Part shown: positions 54,861 through 64,000 of the stretch, in pieces
Layout of the letters: each line of letters begins with the position of its first letter
Numbering within the stretch: the stretch's first letter is position 1
Program-made: the position numbers and the translations under genes
From: Aquimarina atlantica
Lineage (GTDB): Bacteria; Bacteroidota; Bacteroidia; Flavobacteriales; Flavobacteriaceae
Length of the DNA stretch: 64,000 nt
NCBI RefSeq assembly: GCF_000626715.1
Contig: NZ_AQRA01000007.1
Span: 310,001 to 374,000 of the forward strand
Direction: 5' to 3'
The notes under the pieces: generated by a model
What the model was told of the DNA's origin: nothing
Seen by the model: the letters and a program-made list of their open reading frames with translations, nothing else
The model's database searches: none

Positions 54861-57800
54861 ATGGAACAAAAAACACCCTATACACCCAAGAATAAAGTAA
54901 GAATAGTTACCGCAGCTTCATTATTTGATGGGCATGATGCCGCTATTAATATTATGCGACGTATTATCCAGTCTACAGGAGTAGAAGTCATTCACTTAGG
55001 TCACGATCGCAGTGTAGAAGAGGTTGTGAATTGTGCCATACAAGAAGATGCAAATGCTATCGCGATGACTTCTTATCAAGGAGGGCATAACGAATATTTT
55101 AAATACATGTATGATTTGCTAAAAGAAAAAGGAGCAACTCATATTAAAATATTTGGTGGCGGTGGTGGAGTAATTCTTCCCGAAGAGATCAAAGAACTGA
55201 TGGATTATGGGATTACTCGTATATATTCTCCTGATGATGGAAGAGAATTAGGGTTGCAAGGGATGATCAATGACCTGGTAGAGAGATCAGATTTTCCTAT
55301 AGGAGATCGCCTTAATGGAGAAGTAGAGCATCTGGCAGAAAAAGAAATTGGTTCTATTGCCCGAGTTATTTCTGCTGCAGAAAATTTTCCTGAAGTAGCT
55401 AAGGATACTTTAGAGCAAATTCATATAAAAAATAAAACATCTAAAACACCTGTTCTTGGGATTACTGGTACAGGTGGTGCCGGTAAATCATCATTAGTAG
55501 ATGAGTTAGTTCGTCGATTTTTGATTGATTTCCCTAAAAAAACGATCGGATTAATTTCTGTAGATCCTTCTAAACGTAAAACAGGAGGAGCGCTGTTAGG
55601 AGATAGAATTAGAATGAATGCTATTAATTCTCCAAGAGTATACATGCGTTCTCTGGCTACACGACAATCTAATTTGGCATTGTCTAAGTATGTAGCAGAA
55701 GCTATAGAAGTGCTTAAGGCTGCAGAGTTTGATCTTATCATTCTCGAAACCTCGGGAATCGGTCAGTCTGATACCGAAATCTTAGAACATAGTGATACCT
55801 CACTATATGTAATGACACCAGAGTTTGGTGCTGCAACGCAATTAGAGAAAATAGATATGCTGGATTTTGCAGACTTGGTGGCTATCAATAAGTTTGATAA
55901 AAGAGGTTCTTTGGATGCATTGCGGGATGTAAAAAAACAATATATGCGTAATCATCAATTGTGGGATATTCCACAGGATGAATTACCGGTATTCGGTACT
56001 ATTGCGTCGCAGTTTAATGACCCGGGAATGAATACGCTCTACAAAGCAATTATGGATAAAATTGTAGAGAAAACAGAAGCAGAATTGAAATCTGATTTTC
56101 ATATTTCTAAAGAAATGTCAGAAAAGATATTTGTTATTCCACCAAGCCGAACCCGATATCTATCAGAAATTTCTGAAAATAACAGAGCGTATGATAAAAC
56201 TGCAAATACCCAAGTAGAAGTTGCGCAAAAATTATACGGGATTTATAAAACAATTTGTAGCGTTACTAATAGTAACGCTCTTACGTTATCTAAGAATGGT
56301 ATTGATGAAGAAAGCCTTCAGGATGTGAAAAATGAAGATAATGCCTCATTTCTGAAATTACTTTTGGCAGAATTTGATAGAGTAAAACTTAATCTTGATC
56401 CTTATAATTGGGAAATTATTACAGGATGGGCTGCTAAAGTCAAAAAATATAAGGACCCTATTTATTCTTTTAAGGTAAGAGATAAAGAAATTAAAATAGA
56501 AACCCATACAGAATCTTTATCGCATAGTCAGATTCCTAAAGTGGCTCTACCAAAATATGAAGCCTGGGGAGATATCTTAAAGTGGTGCTTGCAAGAAAAT
56601 GTACCAGGTGAGTTTCCTTATGCTTCGGGATTATATCCTTTTAAGCGTACCGGAGAAGATCCGACCCGTATGTTTGCCGGAGAAGGAGGTCCAGAACGTA
56701 CCAATCGACGTTTTCACTATGTAAGTTTAGGAATGCCTGCCAAACGACTTTCTACGGCCTTTGATTCGGTAACACTATATGGAAACGATCCAGATCAGAG
56801 ACCCGATATCTATGGTAAAATTGGTAATGCAGGAGTGTCGATTTGCTGTCTTGACGATGCAAAGAAACTATACTCTGGATTTGATTTAACACATGCCATG
56901 ACTTCGGTGAGTATGACCATTAATGGTCCTGCTCCAATGCTGTTAGGTTTCTTTATGAATGCAGCAATCGATCAGAACTGTGAGAAATATATTAAAGAAA
57001 ATAATCTTGAGAACGAAGTAGCATCAAAAATCAAAAAGATATATGCAAAAAAAGGCGTAGAACGCCCAGAATATCAAGGTGAACTTCCCGAAGGTAACGA
57101 TGGATTAGGGTTAATGCTTCTTGGTGTTACAGGAGATCAGGTCCTACCCGCAGATGTATATAATGAAATTAAAGCTACGACTCTAAACACTGTTCGTGGT
57201 ACGGTACAAGCAGATATACTTAAAGAAGACCAGGCACAAAATACCTGTATTTTCTCTACAGAATTTGCATTGCGTTTAATGGGAGATGTGCAAGAATATT
57301 TTATTGATCAACAAGTACGTAACTTCTATTCGGTATCCATTTCTGGATATCATATAGCAGAAGCAGGAGCAAACCCGATTACACAATTAGCATTAACATT
57401 GGCAAATGGTTTTACTTATGTAGAGTATTACTTAAGTCGTGGAATGGATATTAATAAATTTGGCCCTAACTTATCCTTCTTTTTCTCTAATGGTATTGAT
57501 CCAGAATACGCAGTTATTGGCCGTGTAGCACGTAAAATATGGGCAAAAGCTTTAAAAAATAAGTACGGAGCAAATTCTAGAGCCCAGATGTTGAAATATC
57601 ATATTCAGACCTCGGGTAGATCATTACATGCTCAGGAAATTGATTTTAATGATATTCGTACAACACTTCAGGCGTTATATGCGATCTATGACAATTGTAA
57701 TTCATTGCATACCAATGCTTATGATGAAGCAATTACTACACCAACAGAAGAATCTGTACGTAGGGCAATGGCAATACAATTGATTATTAATAAAGAACTG

Positions 57801-58295
57801 GGGCTTGCTAAAAACGAGAACCCGATTCAAGGATCTTTTATTATAGAAGAACTAACAGATCTTGTTGAAGAAGCAGTACTGGTAGAGTTTGATAGGATTA
57901 CAGAACGAGGAGGAGTGCTTGGGGCAATGGAAACGATGTACCAACGTAGTAAAATACAAGAAGAAAGTTTGTATTATGAAACATTGAAACATAATGGAAA
58001 GTTTCCGATTATTGGCGTGAATACATTTTTAAGTTCTAAAGGATCACCAACGGTAACACCAGGAGAAGTAATTCGTGCAACAGAAGAGGAGAAGCAATAT
58101 CAAATCAAAATGTTAAACGAATTGCATAAAGGAAATGCTGATTCTACGACAGAACTACTAAAAAATCTACAACAAAAAGCCATCAATAACCAGAATATTT
58201 TTGAAGCTTTGATGGAGGTGTGTAAAAAATGCTCTTTAGGCCAGATTACATCAGCATTATTTGAAGTAGGAGGGCAGTATAGACGAAATATGTAA
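54861..58295 (+). CDS. icmF: Fused isobutyryl-CoA mutase (IcmF)
   Basis: 1144 residues. Domain order: B12-binding domain (about 15-150; [13 protein letters not shown] with the cobalt-ligating His), G-protein chaperone of the MeaB/ArgK type (about 195-410; P-loop GTGGAGKSS, then [18 protein letters not shown]), and the acyl-CoA mutase TIM barrel (about 560-1100; [19 protein letters not shown]). It interconverts isobutyryl-CoA and butyryl-CoA (and pivalyl/isovaleryl forms) with adenosylcobalamin, and the G domain loads and protects the cofactor. Flavobacteria often carry this fused form. It lies alone, with a terminator after it. Confidence 0.94.
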   Translation: MEQKTPYTPKNKVRIVTAASLFDGHDAAINIMRRIIQSTGVEVIHLGHDRSVEEVVNCAIQEDANAIAMTSYQGGHNEYFKYMYDLLKEKGATHIKIFGGGGGVILPEEIKELMDYGITRIYSPDDGRELGLQGMINDLVERSDFPIGDRLNGEVEHLAEKEIGSIARVISAAENFPEVAKDTLEQIHIKNKTSKTPVLGITGTGGAGKSSLVDELVRRFLIDFPKKTIGLISVDPSKRKTGGALLGDRIRMNAINSPRVYMRSLATRQSNLALSKYVAEAIEVLKAAEFDLIILETSGIGQSDTEILEHSDTSLYVMTPEFGAATQLEKIDMLDFADLVAINKFDKRGSLDALRDVKKQYMRNHQLWDIPQDELPVFGTIASQFNDPGMNTLYKAIMDKIVEKTEAELKSDFHISKEMSEKIFVIPPSRTRYLSEISENNRAYDKTANTQVEVAQKLYGIYKTICSVTNSNALTLSKNGIDEESLQDVKNEDNASFLKLLLAEFDRVKLNLDPYNWEIITGWAAKVKKYKDPIYSFKVRDKEIKIETHTESLSHSQIPKVALPKYEAWGDILKWCLQENVPGEFPYASGLYPFKRTGEDPTRMFAGEGGPERTNRRFHYVSLGMPAKRLSTAFDSVTLYGNDPDQRPDIYGKIGNAGVSICCLDDAKKLYSGFDLTHAMTSVSMTINGPAPMLLGFFMNAAIDQNCEKYIKENNLENEVASKIKKIYAKKGVERPEYQGELPEGNDGLGLMLLGVTGDQVLPADVYNEIKATTLNTVRGTVQADILKEDQAQNTCIFSTEFALRLMGDVQEYFIDQQVRNFYSVSISGYHIAEAGANPITQLALTLANGFTYVEYYLSRGMDINKFGPNLSFFFSNGIDPEYAVIGRVARKIWAKALKNKYGANSRAQMLKYHIQTSGRSLHAQEIDFNDIRTTLQALYAIYDNCNSLHTNAYDEAITTPTEESVRRAMAIQLIINKELGLAKNENPIQGSFIIEELTDLVEEAVLVEFDRITERGGVLGAMETMYQRSKIQEESLYYETLKHNGKFPIIGVNTFLSSKGSPTVTPGEVIRATEEEKQYQIKMLNELHKGNADSTTELLKNLQQKAINNQNIFEALMEVCKKCSLGQITSALFEVGGQYRRNM

Positions 58296-58340
58296 AACTT
58301 TGCCTTTATAAGCAAAACATAATATAAAATACATGTAACA

Positions 58341-58373
58341 AAACCTCACAAACCTTCAAGACTTGTGAGGTTT
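58341..58373 (+). terminator. Terminator after icmF
   Basis: Eleven-base arms AAACCTCACAA and TTGTGAGGTTT with an 11-base loop, followed by a U-rich stretch. The CCTCACA...TGTGAGG form also recurs as a dispersed repeat in flavobacteria. Confidence 0.8.
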
Positions 58374-58492
58374 GCTTCTTTATAGTATCAAGTTAAATCA
58401 ATTTAAAACTTCATATTGTTTTGGGTTTATTTATAAAAGATTAATAATGATCAAAATTTCAATATCTTTAAGCACAAGTAAATATCTAATCT

Positions 58493-59611
58493 GTGTTTAG
58501 TACCATAGAATATACAGTAACTGCAATTGTGTGCCTTATTTCGGCAATAGTGATTCAGCGTATTTTTAGCAAAGAAAAACTTCGTGGAGCCGATAAAAAA
58601 GCTATTCATGGGATTAAATGGTTTGGATTGGCAATATTTGTTTGGGGTTTGGGAGCCTTGGTTAACTTAATCATGGTCGAAGGATTACGATGGTCTTCGA
58701 CTAATAAAATCCTAATTTATTTTGGTGTATTGGTTTCTTTGGCAAACTCGTTGTTTATTTTATTATCCCTTCCATCAATAGAACACCCTCAAAAACCAGG
58801 TATTGTAGTGCGATTGGTACAACGTTTTAGTGTTCGAGAATTTATCGGACTCTTTTGCGGTGTTTTAGGAATGATCACCTTTGTTTTTATCGCATCTTCC
58901 TATGGCAATCCCGAGATTAGTAATAATTTTATTTGGTTAATCGATATCCCTATTTCCATTTTAGTAGCTATTTCGTTGCTATATGAACTTAATAAAGCTT
59001 TTGTAGGCAGGCAGATGAGGTTTATGTATTTACCTACTTTTGCACTATTTGTACTCATTGTAATTGCTGTTTCTCATCGTATGATACCGCAGGATAGAGT
59101 ATTGCAATTTATCGACCAGCAATTTTGGGGAGTATTGGGTAGTATTACTGCTATTTCGTTCAAATTTCTTTTTATCCTTTTGTTTTCTATTCTTTTATAT
59201 AGCTGGAAATTTCTTTCAGAAAAAGAACAGCAACAAAGCCTGGCTCAAAAACTGGAAATTCAAAAAGCAAAACTCGAAAAAGAAAACGAACAATTACAAA
59301 TAGCAAATGAAAGCCATTTAGATACGATCAAGACATTAAAAACTAACCTAAAAACGATAAAGGCAACTTCGAAAATAGAACTTTCTGATAGACAAAAAGA
59401 AGTTTTAGGGTACCTGGCATATTATGGAAACTATAAATCATATACCGAAATTGCGCAGGAAATGCACATTAGCACAGATGGATTTCAGACCCATATTCAT
59501 CAAATAAAAAAGATGCTTAACATAAGTGGGGCGGGAGGTAAAGAGCAATTAATCGCTTTTGCAAAAGCTAATAGTTTTCTTCAGTATACTTCGCTAAAAG
59601 ATGATACGTAA
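58493..59611 (+). CDS. Membrane-bound LuxR-type transcriptional regulator
   Basis: 372 residues from GTG 58493; an in-frame stop two codons upstream leaves no earlier start. Seven predicted transmembrane helices (about 1-240), a coiled coil (about 245-295; EKEQQQSLAQKLEIQKAKLE) and a C-terminal LuxR helix-turn-helix (about 300-360; LSDRQKEVLGYLAYYGNYKS). This is a 7TM sensor joined to a DNA-binding domain, so it would act from the inner membrane. The signal and targets are unknown; the alanine symporter gene follows 51 bases on. Confidence 0.82.
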   Translation: MFSTIEYTVTAIVCLISAIVIQRIFSKEKLRGADKKAIHGIKWFGLAIFVWGLGALVNLIMVEGLRWSSTNKILIYFGVLVSLANSLFILLSLPSIEHPQKPGIVVRLVQRFSVREFIGLFCGVLGMITFVFIASSYGNPEISNNFIWLIDIPISILVAISLLYELNKAFVGRQMRFMYLPTFALFVLIVIAVSHRMIPQDRVLQFIDQQFWGVLGSITAISFKFLFILLFSILLYSWKFLSEKEQQQSLAQKLEIQKAKLEKENEQLQIANESHLDTIKTLKTNLKTIKATSKIELSDRQKEVLGYLAYYGNYKSYTEIAQEMHISTDGFQTHIHQIKKMLNISGAGGKEQLIAFAKANSFLQYTSLKDDT

Positions 59612-59662
59612 CCGTATGCTTAACCATTCTGGTCGTAAATTTTGAATACTACTTAACCTTTT

Positions 59663-61252
59663 ATGGTTTCAGTTTTTAGAGCAATTTGCTTTAAAAATTT
59701 AAGTATGTTATTTCCTTGTATTATTTCTGAACAAAATTTAGATGAAAATATCAATCGTGTTTTTGGTGACGCTACCAGTTGGTTTGTCGATGCAATTCTA
59801 GCCGAAATTCCTATAACAGAAACCGTAGGAATTCCCTGGGTAGTTGTAGTATTGCTATTAGGTGCTGGATATTTTACGTTATATTTTAAATTCATTAATG
59901 TAAGAAGTTTTTATACCGCAATACAAGTAGTTCGAGGAAAGTATGATGTTCTAGAGAGTTTAGATCAGGAAGAGGCAGATGAATTCTCTTCTGAAAACAT
60001 TTCGGTAAAAGAAAGAAATAAGGATACTAATGTAAACGGAGAAGTTAGTCATTTTCAGGCATTAACTACAGCTGTTTCGGCTACAGTAGGGCTGGGTAAT
60101 ATTGCAGGTGTCGCAATTGCCTTGTCTATTGGTGGTGCAGGAGCAACACTCTGGATGATTATTATTGGGGTGTTAGGGATGTCTTCAAAATTTGTAGAAT
60201 GCACATTGGGAGTTAAATACAGGGAGGTAGATAGTGACGGGAAAATTTTTGGAGGCCCTATGTATTATTTAACCAAAGGATTAGGAGAAAAAGGCTATAC
60301 CAAGTTTGGTAAGGTGTTATCTGTAATTTTTGCTATTATGTGTATAGGAGGATCATTTGGTGGTGGTAATATGTTTCAGGTAAATCAGGCATTTAAATTG
60401 TTTGATCATGTGATAATTTCGGATAATTCAATGTTACATGGACAAGGTTGGGTGTTTGGAGTTATCATGGCAATATTAGTGGGTGTTGTCATTATTGGTG
60501 GAATCAAAAAAATAGCTAGTGTAACCGATAAGATCGTACCCTTTATGGTGTTGATTTACATTACAGCAGTCTTAACAGTTTTGGTACTATATAGTTCTGC
60601 TATTCCTGCCGCATTTAATGCAATTTGGGAAGGTGCTTTTCATCCTGAAGGAGTGATGGGAGGTTTTGTAGGAGTATTAGTTCAGGGGTTTAGACGAGGA
60701 GCTTTTAGTAATGAAGCAGGAGTTGGTAGTGCTTCAATAGCGCATAGTGCGGTAAAAACACGTTTCCCTGCAAGCGAAGGACTAGTGGCATTGCTCGAAC
60801 CTTTTATCGATACCGTAGTTGTGTGTACAATGACTGCCTTGGTCCTGATCATAACGGGGCAGGTAGATACAAGTACCGAAATTGATTTTGAACAAGGAGT
60901 CCTTCTTACGGCCTCTGCATTAGAAAGTGGCGTTTCATGGTTTCCGTACCTTCTTACAATTGCAGTATTACTTTTTGCTTTCTCTTCTATGATTTCATGG
61001 TCATATTATGGATACCAGGCCTGGAGTTATCTTTTTGGAAGAAGCAAACGTACAGAATACCTGTATAAATCTATTTTTTGTTGCTTTACAGTAATAGGCG
61101 CTGCAGCTACACTAAATGCAGTTACAGATTTTAGTGATGCCATGATTTTTGCGATGATGGTACCTAATATGATAGGTTTATTTTTATTAAGCCCTAAAGT
61201 GAAAGATGAATTAAAACGTTACAAAGATAGTATTGCCAGAAGAGTTAGGTAA
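59663..61252 (+). CDS. Alanine/sodium symporter (AGCS family)
   Basis: 529 residues. About 11 transmembrane helices. AGCS signature: ALTTAVSATVGLGNIAGVAI (N-terminal) and FRRGAFSNEAGVGSASIAHS in the middle. Imports alanine or glycine with Na+ or H+ across the inner membrane. Possible starts are ATG 59663 or 59705 (MLFPCIISEQNLDE); the core begins later, so either is possible. Located just after the LuxR-type membrane regulator, perhaps its target. Confidence 0.93.
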   Translation: MVSVFRAICFKNLSMLFPCIISEQNLDENINRVFGDATSWFVDAILAEIPITETVGIPWVVVVLLLGAGYFTLYFKFINVRSFYTAIQVVRGKYDVLESLDQEEADEFSSENISVKERNKDTNVNGEVSHFQALTTAVSATVGLGNIAGVAIALSIGGAGATLWMIIIGVLGMSSKFVECTLGVKYREVDSDGKIFGGPMYYLTKGLGEKGYTKFGKVLSVIFAIMCIGGSFGGGNMFQVNQAFKLFDHVIISDNSMLHGQGWVFGVIMAILVGVVIIGGIKKIASVTDKIVPFMVLIYITAVLTVLVLYSSAIPAAFNAIWEGAFHPEGVMGGFVGVLVQGFRRGAFSNEAGVGSASIAHSAVKTRFPASEGLVALLEPFIDTVVVCTMTALVLIITGQVDTSTEIDFEQGVLLTASALESGVSWFPYLLTIAVLLFAFSSMISWSYYGYQAWSYLFGRSKRTEYLYKSIFCCFTVIGAAATLNAVTDFSDAMIFAMMVPNMIGLFLLSPKVKDELKRYKDSIARRVR

Positions 61253-61294
61253 TATTATACAATGAAAAAAGGCAAAATCGATAAAGAGAAAACT

Positions 61295-61678
61295 TTATAA
61301 ACTCATCATCCAGGAACGTTGCAGATGTTTAAATTTTCTAAGCTCTTTACGTAATAGAATTAAGAATTCTTTTCCATTACTTTCGGATTGTTCAAGACGT
61401 TCACAGTTTTTATAAAGCCTATTGGTAATATGTATCAGAGAATTAGCATGTCTTATACGCTCATCCTGAAAGATTTGATTTTCGGCTTTAATTATTTTGG
61501 GAGCCAGTGCATCTGATTGTCTTATGATGTCACCTGTAAAATAAATATGAGGATGCTCACTCCCATTATTTTGTAATGGAGCTAAATCATGAACAAGATA
61601 ATTTGAAATACTTCTAGAGAGTGTAAATATCTCGAGAGCCTTCTTGTATAACCTTTTATTTCGGGGCTGTAATCTCAT
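61295..61678 (-). CDS. Hypothetical helical protein, 127 residues
   Basis: 127 residues, all-helical pattern with many basic and acidic residues (MRLQPRNKRLYKKALEIFTL, LLRKELRKFKHLQRSWMM), no signal, no Cys motif. It is not a recognised family. The frame is intact and in a 650-base gap that it fills without clash, so it is likely real. It is convergent with the symporter gene. Confidence 0.6.
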   Translation of the reverse strand: MRLQPRNKRLYKKALEIFTLSRSISNYLVHDLAPLQNNGSEHPHIYFTGDIIRQSDALAPKIIKAENQIFQDERIRHANSLIHITNRLYKNCERLEQSESNGKEFLILLRKELRKFKHLQRSWMMSL

Positions 61679-61914
61679 ATCAATTTGTTACATCAAAAAT
61701 AATGTTATTTTTAAAATTTTTTCTTTATTATTTAAAGTTAAATGGTTAATTTACATTAGTAATTAAGGACTTTTATTGCTTTTTGCTTAAAAGTGAAATT
61801 CTTGTACCCGAAATAATAATTAGAAGATGTAGATATATGTGATGTATAGTATAAAAGCTTAGATATGGATAGAAAAAGAGGGCTTGTGTATATACTATAT
61901 AATCACTAAAAAAA

Positions 61915-62394
61915 TTGAAAAATACTGTAATGAAAATAGATGCTATAAACTGGGATATTTTAAAGTGCTTACAACAAAATGCAAGACTGTCTAATACAGA
62001 AATAGGACGAAAAGTTGGTTTGAGTTCTCCTGCAGTTGCCGAAAGGATCAAAAAGATGGAAGATTATGGGATTTTAAAAGGGTATATTGCCGATGTTTCA
62101 TATACCAAAACAGGATATCAATTAAAAGCAATAATTACACTACGAGCATTTATGGGTAGATTAAAGCCGTTTTTGATAAAGGTATCAGAATTTAAGGAAG
62201 TTATGAATTGTTATCGAATCACAGGTAACGAAAATATAATTATGGAAGTAGTGTTAAGAGATCAAATACATTTGCAAGAATTTATAGATAGGTTGATCAC
62301 TTATGGAGAAGTCAAAACACATATTATATTATCTAATCTTATAGAGAATAATCCAATTACGGGACATATCGAATTTGGAGAACTAGATGTCTAA
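61915..62394 (+). CDS. Lrp/AsnC family transcriptional regulator
   Basis: 159 residues; the core starts at MKIDAINWDILKCLQQNARL (ATG 61930), so the extra five codons from 61915 may not be used. HTH about 10-65 (LSNTEIGRKVGLSSPAVAER), RAM ligand domain about 75-155 (FKEVMNCYRITGNENIIMEV). It differs from the Lrp at 18951 in sequence but has the same layout. Amino acids are probable effectors; the target is unknown. It ends in a perfect terminator palindrome. Confidence 0.9.
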   Translation: MKNTVMKIDAINWDILKCLQQNARLSNTEIGRKVGLSSPAVAERIKKMEDYGILKGYIADVSYTKTGYQLKAIITLRAFMGRLKPFLIKVSEFKEVMNCYRITGNENIIMEVVLRDQIHLQEFIDRLITYGEVKTHIILSNLIENNPITGHIEFGELDV

Positions 62395-62493
62395 TTTATG
62401 GCATGAGATTTGATTATATGTATATAAAGAACAATCTTTATCTTGTGTGAGGACATTAGTTTGGGGAACTAAAGAGAGTACAGGGAAAAGATG

Positions 62494-62526
62494 AAAAACG
62501 TCTGAATGCATTCAGACGTTTTTTTA
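62494..62526 (+). terminator. Terminator after Lrp gene
   Basis: Perfect 30-base palindrome (15-base arms, AAAAACGTCTGAATG and its complement) followed by a T-run. Confidence 0.88.
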
Positions 62527-62627
62527 TGATGCTAAACCAGATTTTATTAAATTTATGAAGCAATTATGCATCTTTTTGTATCTGTTCCAGTCCTATAGGT
62601 ATATAATCATAATTAAAACATAACGTT

Positions 62628-62729
62628 ATGAAAAATAAAGAATGTATCTGTACATGTTCTAGTTGCATAGAAGGACAATGTTCTAATTGCTCCAGCATAG
62701 GATGCGAATGTAGTGAATGTAGCTGTTAA
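62628..62729 (+). CDS. Cys-rich 33-residue protein, metallothionein-like
   Basis: 33 residues, 10 of them Cys: starts MKNKECICTCSSCIEGQC and ends GCECSECSC, with CxC, CxxC and CxCxxCxC spacing like metallothioneins. No signal peptide, so a cytoplasmic metal-binding role (Cu, Zn, Cd) is probable. No homologue can be named. It lies 59 bases before sigZ on the same strand; a hairpin separates them. The sigma factor has its own Cys cluster, so a metal-linked relation is possible but unproved. Confidence 0.6.
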   Translation: MKNKECICTCSSCIEGQCSNCSSIGCECSECSC

Positions 62730-62738
62730 CAATAACTT

Positions 62739-62769
62739 CCCTATTTCTATTTTTTTAGTAGAAATAGGG
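62739..62769 (+). terminator. Hairpin between Cys-rich gene and sigZ
   Basis: Arms CCCTATTTCTA and TAGAAATAGGG with a 9-base loop; U-run after it is weak, so partial termination or mRNA processing is possible. Confidence 0.5.
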
Positions 62770-62787
62770 GTATTTCTGTTTTGATTT

Positions 62788-63321
62788 ATGGAAACTTCGA
62801 ATCTTTGGAAAATCTATCATGAAGACATTAGATTGTTTATAAAAAGTAAAGTAACAAATGATCAAACTGTAGATGATTTAATACAAGAGACTTTTATAAA
62901 AGTGCACAGTAATAAAAATAAACTTAGAGATCATTCTAAAATCAAATCCTGGTTGTTCACCATTGCAAGAAATACAGTATATGATTATTTAAAAGAAAAT
63001 AAACAGACTATAGGTTTTGTAAAAGAACAAATATATGAAGAGACTACTGATCATTCTGAAAAAGATTGTCTCCCCGGGTTAATAAACAGATTACCAGAAA
63101 AATACCGAAAACCATTACTTCTTTCTGATGTAAAAGGGGTTAAACAAAAACAAATTGCCGAGCAATTAGGAATCCCGTTATCGACTGTTAAATCACAAAT
63201 ACAACGTGCTCGAAAAATGATCATACAAGGGTATATGGATTGTTGTAACTATAAACTTGATGATAAAGGAAAATTAGTTGGAGAGACTAAAGAGAAAGAA
63301 AATTGCAAAATATGTAGATAA
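62788..63321 (+). CDS. sigZ: RNA polymerase sigma factor SigZ (ECF-type)
   Basis: 177 residues. Sigma-70 region 2 (about 8-75; DDLIQETFIKVHSNKNKLRD, SWLFTIARNTVYDYL) and region 4 (about 100-150; KQKQIAEQLGIPLSTVKSQI) of an ECF sigma, with a C-terminal tail carrying Cys (DCCNYK and ENCKICR), the SigZ pattern. SigZ directs RNA polymerase to special promoters; its regulon is unknown. No anti-sigma factor follows; the Cys tail may sense metal or redox. It lies 59 bases behind the Cys-rich small protein and ahead of a hydrolase-like gene. Confidence 0.9.
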   Translation: METSNLWKIYHEDIRLFIKSKVTNDQTVDDLIQETFIKVHSNKNKLRDHSKIKSWLFTIARNTVYDYLKENKQTIGFVKEQIYEETTDHSEKDCLPGLINRLPEKYRKPLLLSDVKGVKQKQIAEQLGIPLSTVKSQIQRARKMIIQGYMDCCNYKLDDKGKLVGETKEKENCKICR

Positions 63322-63376
63322 AAACACTATTAAGTGGTATATTTTTTGTGTTATTTAGTTATAAATTCATTGCGTT

Positions 63377-64000
63377 GTGTCAATATTGTTTCTCAAAAAG
63401 CACCTCTTTTTTATTATACTTAGCCTAGGCTTAATAAGTTATGGGCAAAATACACTTACACTCAGAAAAGGTGCTGTTATAGATTCTTTGATTATTCCTT
63501 CAACAGGTAATCATTTTAGTATTTATTTACCCAAATCTTTTGATTTAAATAAAAGTTGGCCCTTATTGCTAGGGTTTGATAGTTCGGGAAACACAGGGAA
63601 AACCACACACTTGTATAGAGAAGCAGCCGAAGAACAAGGGTATATTGTTGCGGTTAGTAGTTTTCTAGAAAAGCAAGAAGCACAAAAAAAGGTAGAATAT
63701 GTATCCGATTTTATGAACCATATTTTTTCTCTTTTTCCGATTCAAAAAGGAAGAGTCTATATTGCAGGAGTGCAAGAAGATGCAAAACTAGCATGTTTGT
63801 TAGCTACTTTATATCCTACTGAAGTGTTTGGCGTAATCGCAATAGAGGATACATATTTCTACGATTCGAGGATAAGGATCAAAAAAAGCTTTTCTTATCG
63901 AGGTATTGTAAGTATTGGTAATCATAAGTACCAGGATTTTTTCAATATTAAAAAGTACTTAAAAAGCAGAGCGGTTCCTGCCGATGTCTATGTATATGAA
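63377..64000 (+). CDS. Secreted alpha/beta-hydrolase-like protein, 5' part (runs off right edge)
   Basis: 208 codons from GTG 63377 to the window end; an in-frame stop lies just upstream, so this is the only start other than rare ones. Signal peptide (LFFIILSLGLISYGQ). The fold resembles the esterase/PHB-depolymerase type: IYLPKSFDLNKSWPLLLGFD and a GRVYIAGVQEDAKLACLLAT stretch where a GxSxG nucleophile should lie, but the Ser is replaced by Gln. This may be a non-catalytic member. The C-terminal part is missing. It follows sigZ by 55 bases. Confidence 0.65.
   Translation, partial: MSILFLKKHLFFIILSLGLISYGQNTLTLRKGAVIDSLIIPSTGNHFSIYLPKSFDLNKSWPLLLGFDSSGNTGKTTHLYREAAEEQGYIVAVSSFLEKQEAQKKVEYVSDFMNHIFSLFPIQKGRVYIAGVQEDAKLACLLATLYPTEVFGVIAIEDTYFYDSRIRIKKSFSYRGIVSIGNHKYQDFFNIKKYLKSRAVPADVYVYE

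Overview
The window looks like chromosomal DNA of a marine flavobacterium of the Aquimarina type (Bacteroidota). This rests on the low G+C content, two SusC/SusD pairs, a protein with a type IX secretion (T9SS) C-terminal tail, Bacteroidota-type promoters (TAnnTTTG), lipoprotein-rich gene content, a fused isobutyryl-CoA mutase, SigZ and Lacal_2735-type small proteins, and a tmRNA with a GENNYALAA tag. The genus is an inference. I see no intact phage, insertion sequence, CRISPR array or tRNA.

Layout. 1-1061: start of trpE with a full Trp attenuator (promoter, leader peptide with three Trp codons, antiterminator, terminator). 1069-4397: a YceI/MarR operon, then thioredoxin-fold and rhodanese genes. 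4431-18476: a seven-gene minus-strand polysaccharide utilisation operon for alpha-mannose glycans (SusC, SusD, two GH92 mannosidases, sugar MFS permease, two ROK proteins). 18951-22566: an Lrp-type regulator and a large secreted protein with two nearly identical basic-secretory-protein metalloprotease modules. 23494-37362: a second SusC/SusD pair followed by a set that fits import and breakdown of proline/hydroxyproline-rich (collagen-like) peptides: a DapA-family deaminase, an alpha-ketoglutarate-semialdehyde-type dehydrogenase, two M24 Xaa-Pro peptidases, a trans-3-hydroxy-L-proline dehydratase, a pyrroline-2-carboxylate reductase and an S37 prolyl peptidase. 37442-40805: two paralogous Crp/Fnr regulators, each upstream of a secreted protein gene. 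40944-45000: DPP-IV peptidase and a processive glycosyltransferase. 45387-49655: a DsbA-like protein, tmRNA, an alanine dehydrogenase/saccharopine dehydrogenase-like enzyme, pyrF and a 38-residue membrane protein. 49795-64000: mixed housekeeping and accessory genes (BtuF-like, DUF4197, PqqB-like MBL protein, ankyrin protein, purU, icmF, LuxR-type membrane regulator, alanine symporter, Lrp regulator, a 33-residue protein with 10 Cys, sigZ, and a truncated hydrolase-like protein).

How it fits together. The mannosidase operon and the peptide/hydroxyproline region lie side by side and could together digest animal glycoproteins: GH92 enzymes trim mannose from N-glycans, the two-headed T9SS protease and the Pro-specific peptidases cut the protein, SusC/SusD import fragments, and cytoplasmic enzymes funnel 3- and 4-hydroxyproline to proline and 2-oxoglutarate. 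This joint role is inference. The best mechanistic signals read directly from the sequence are the Trp attenuator, the Thr-for-Cys change that marks the 3-hydroxyproline dehydratase, the BSP module duplication with a 318-bp block of perfect identity, and the tmRNA with a repeated 3' end beside it.
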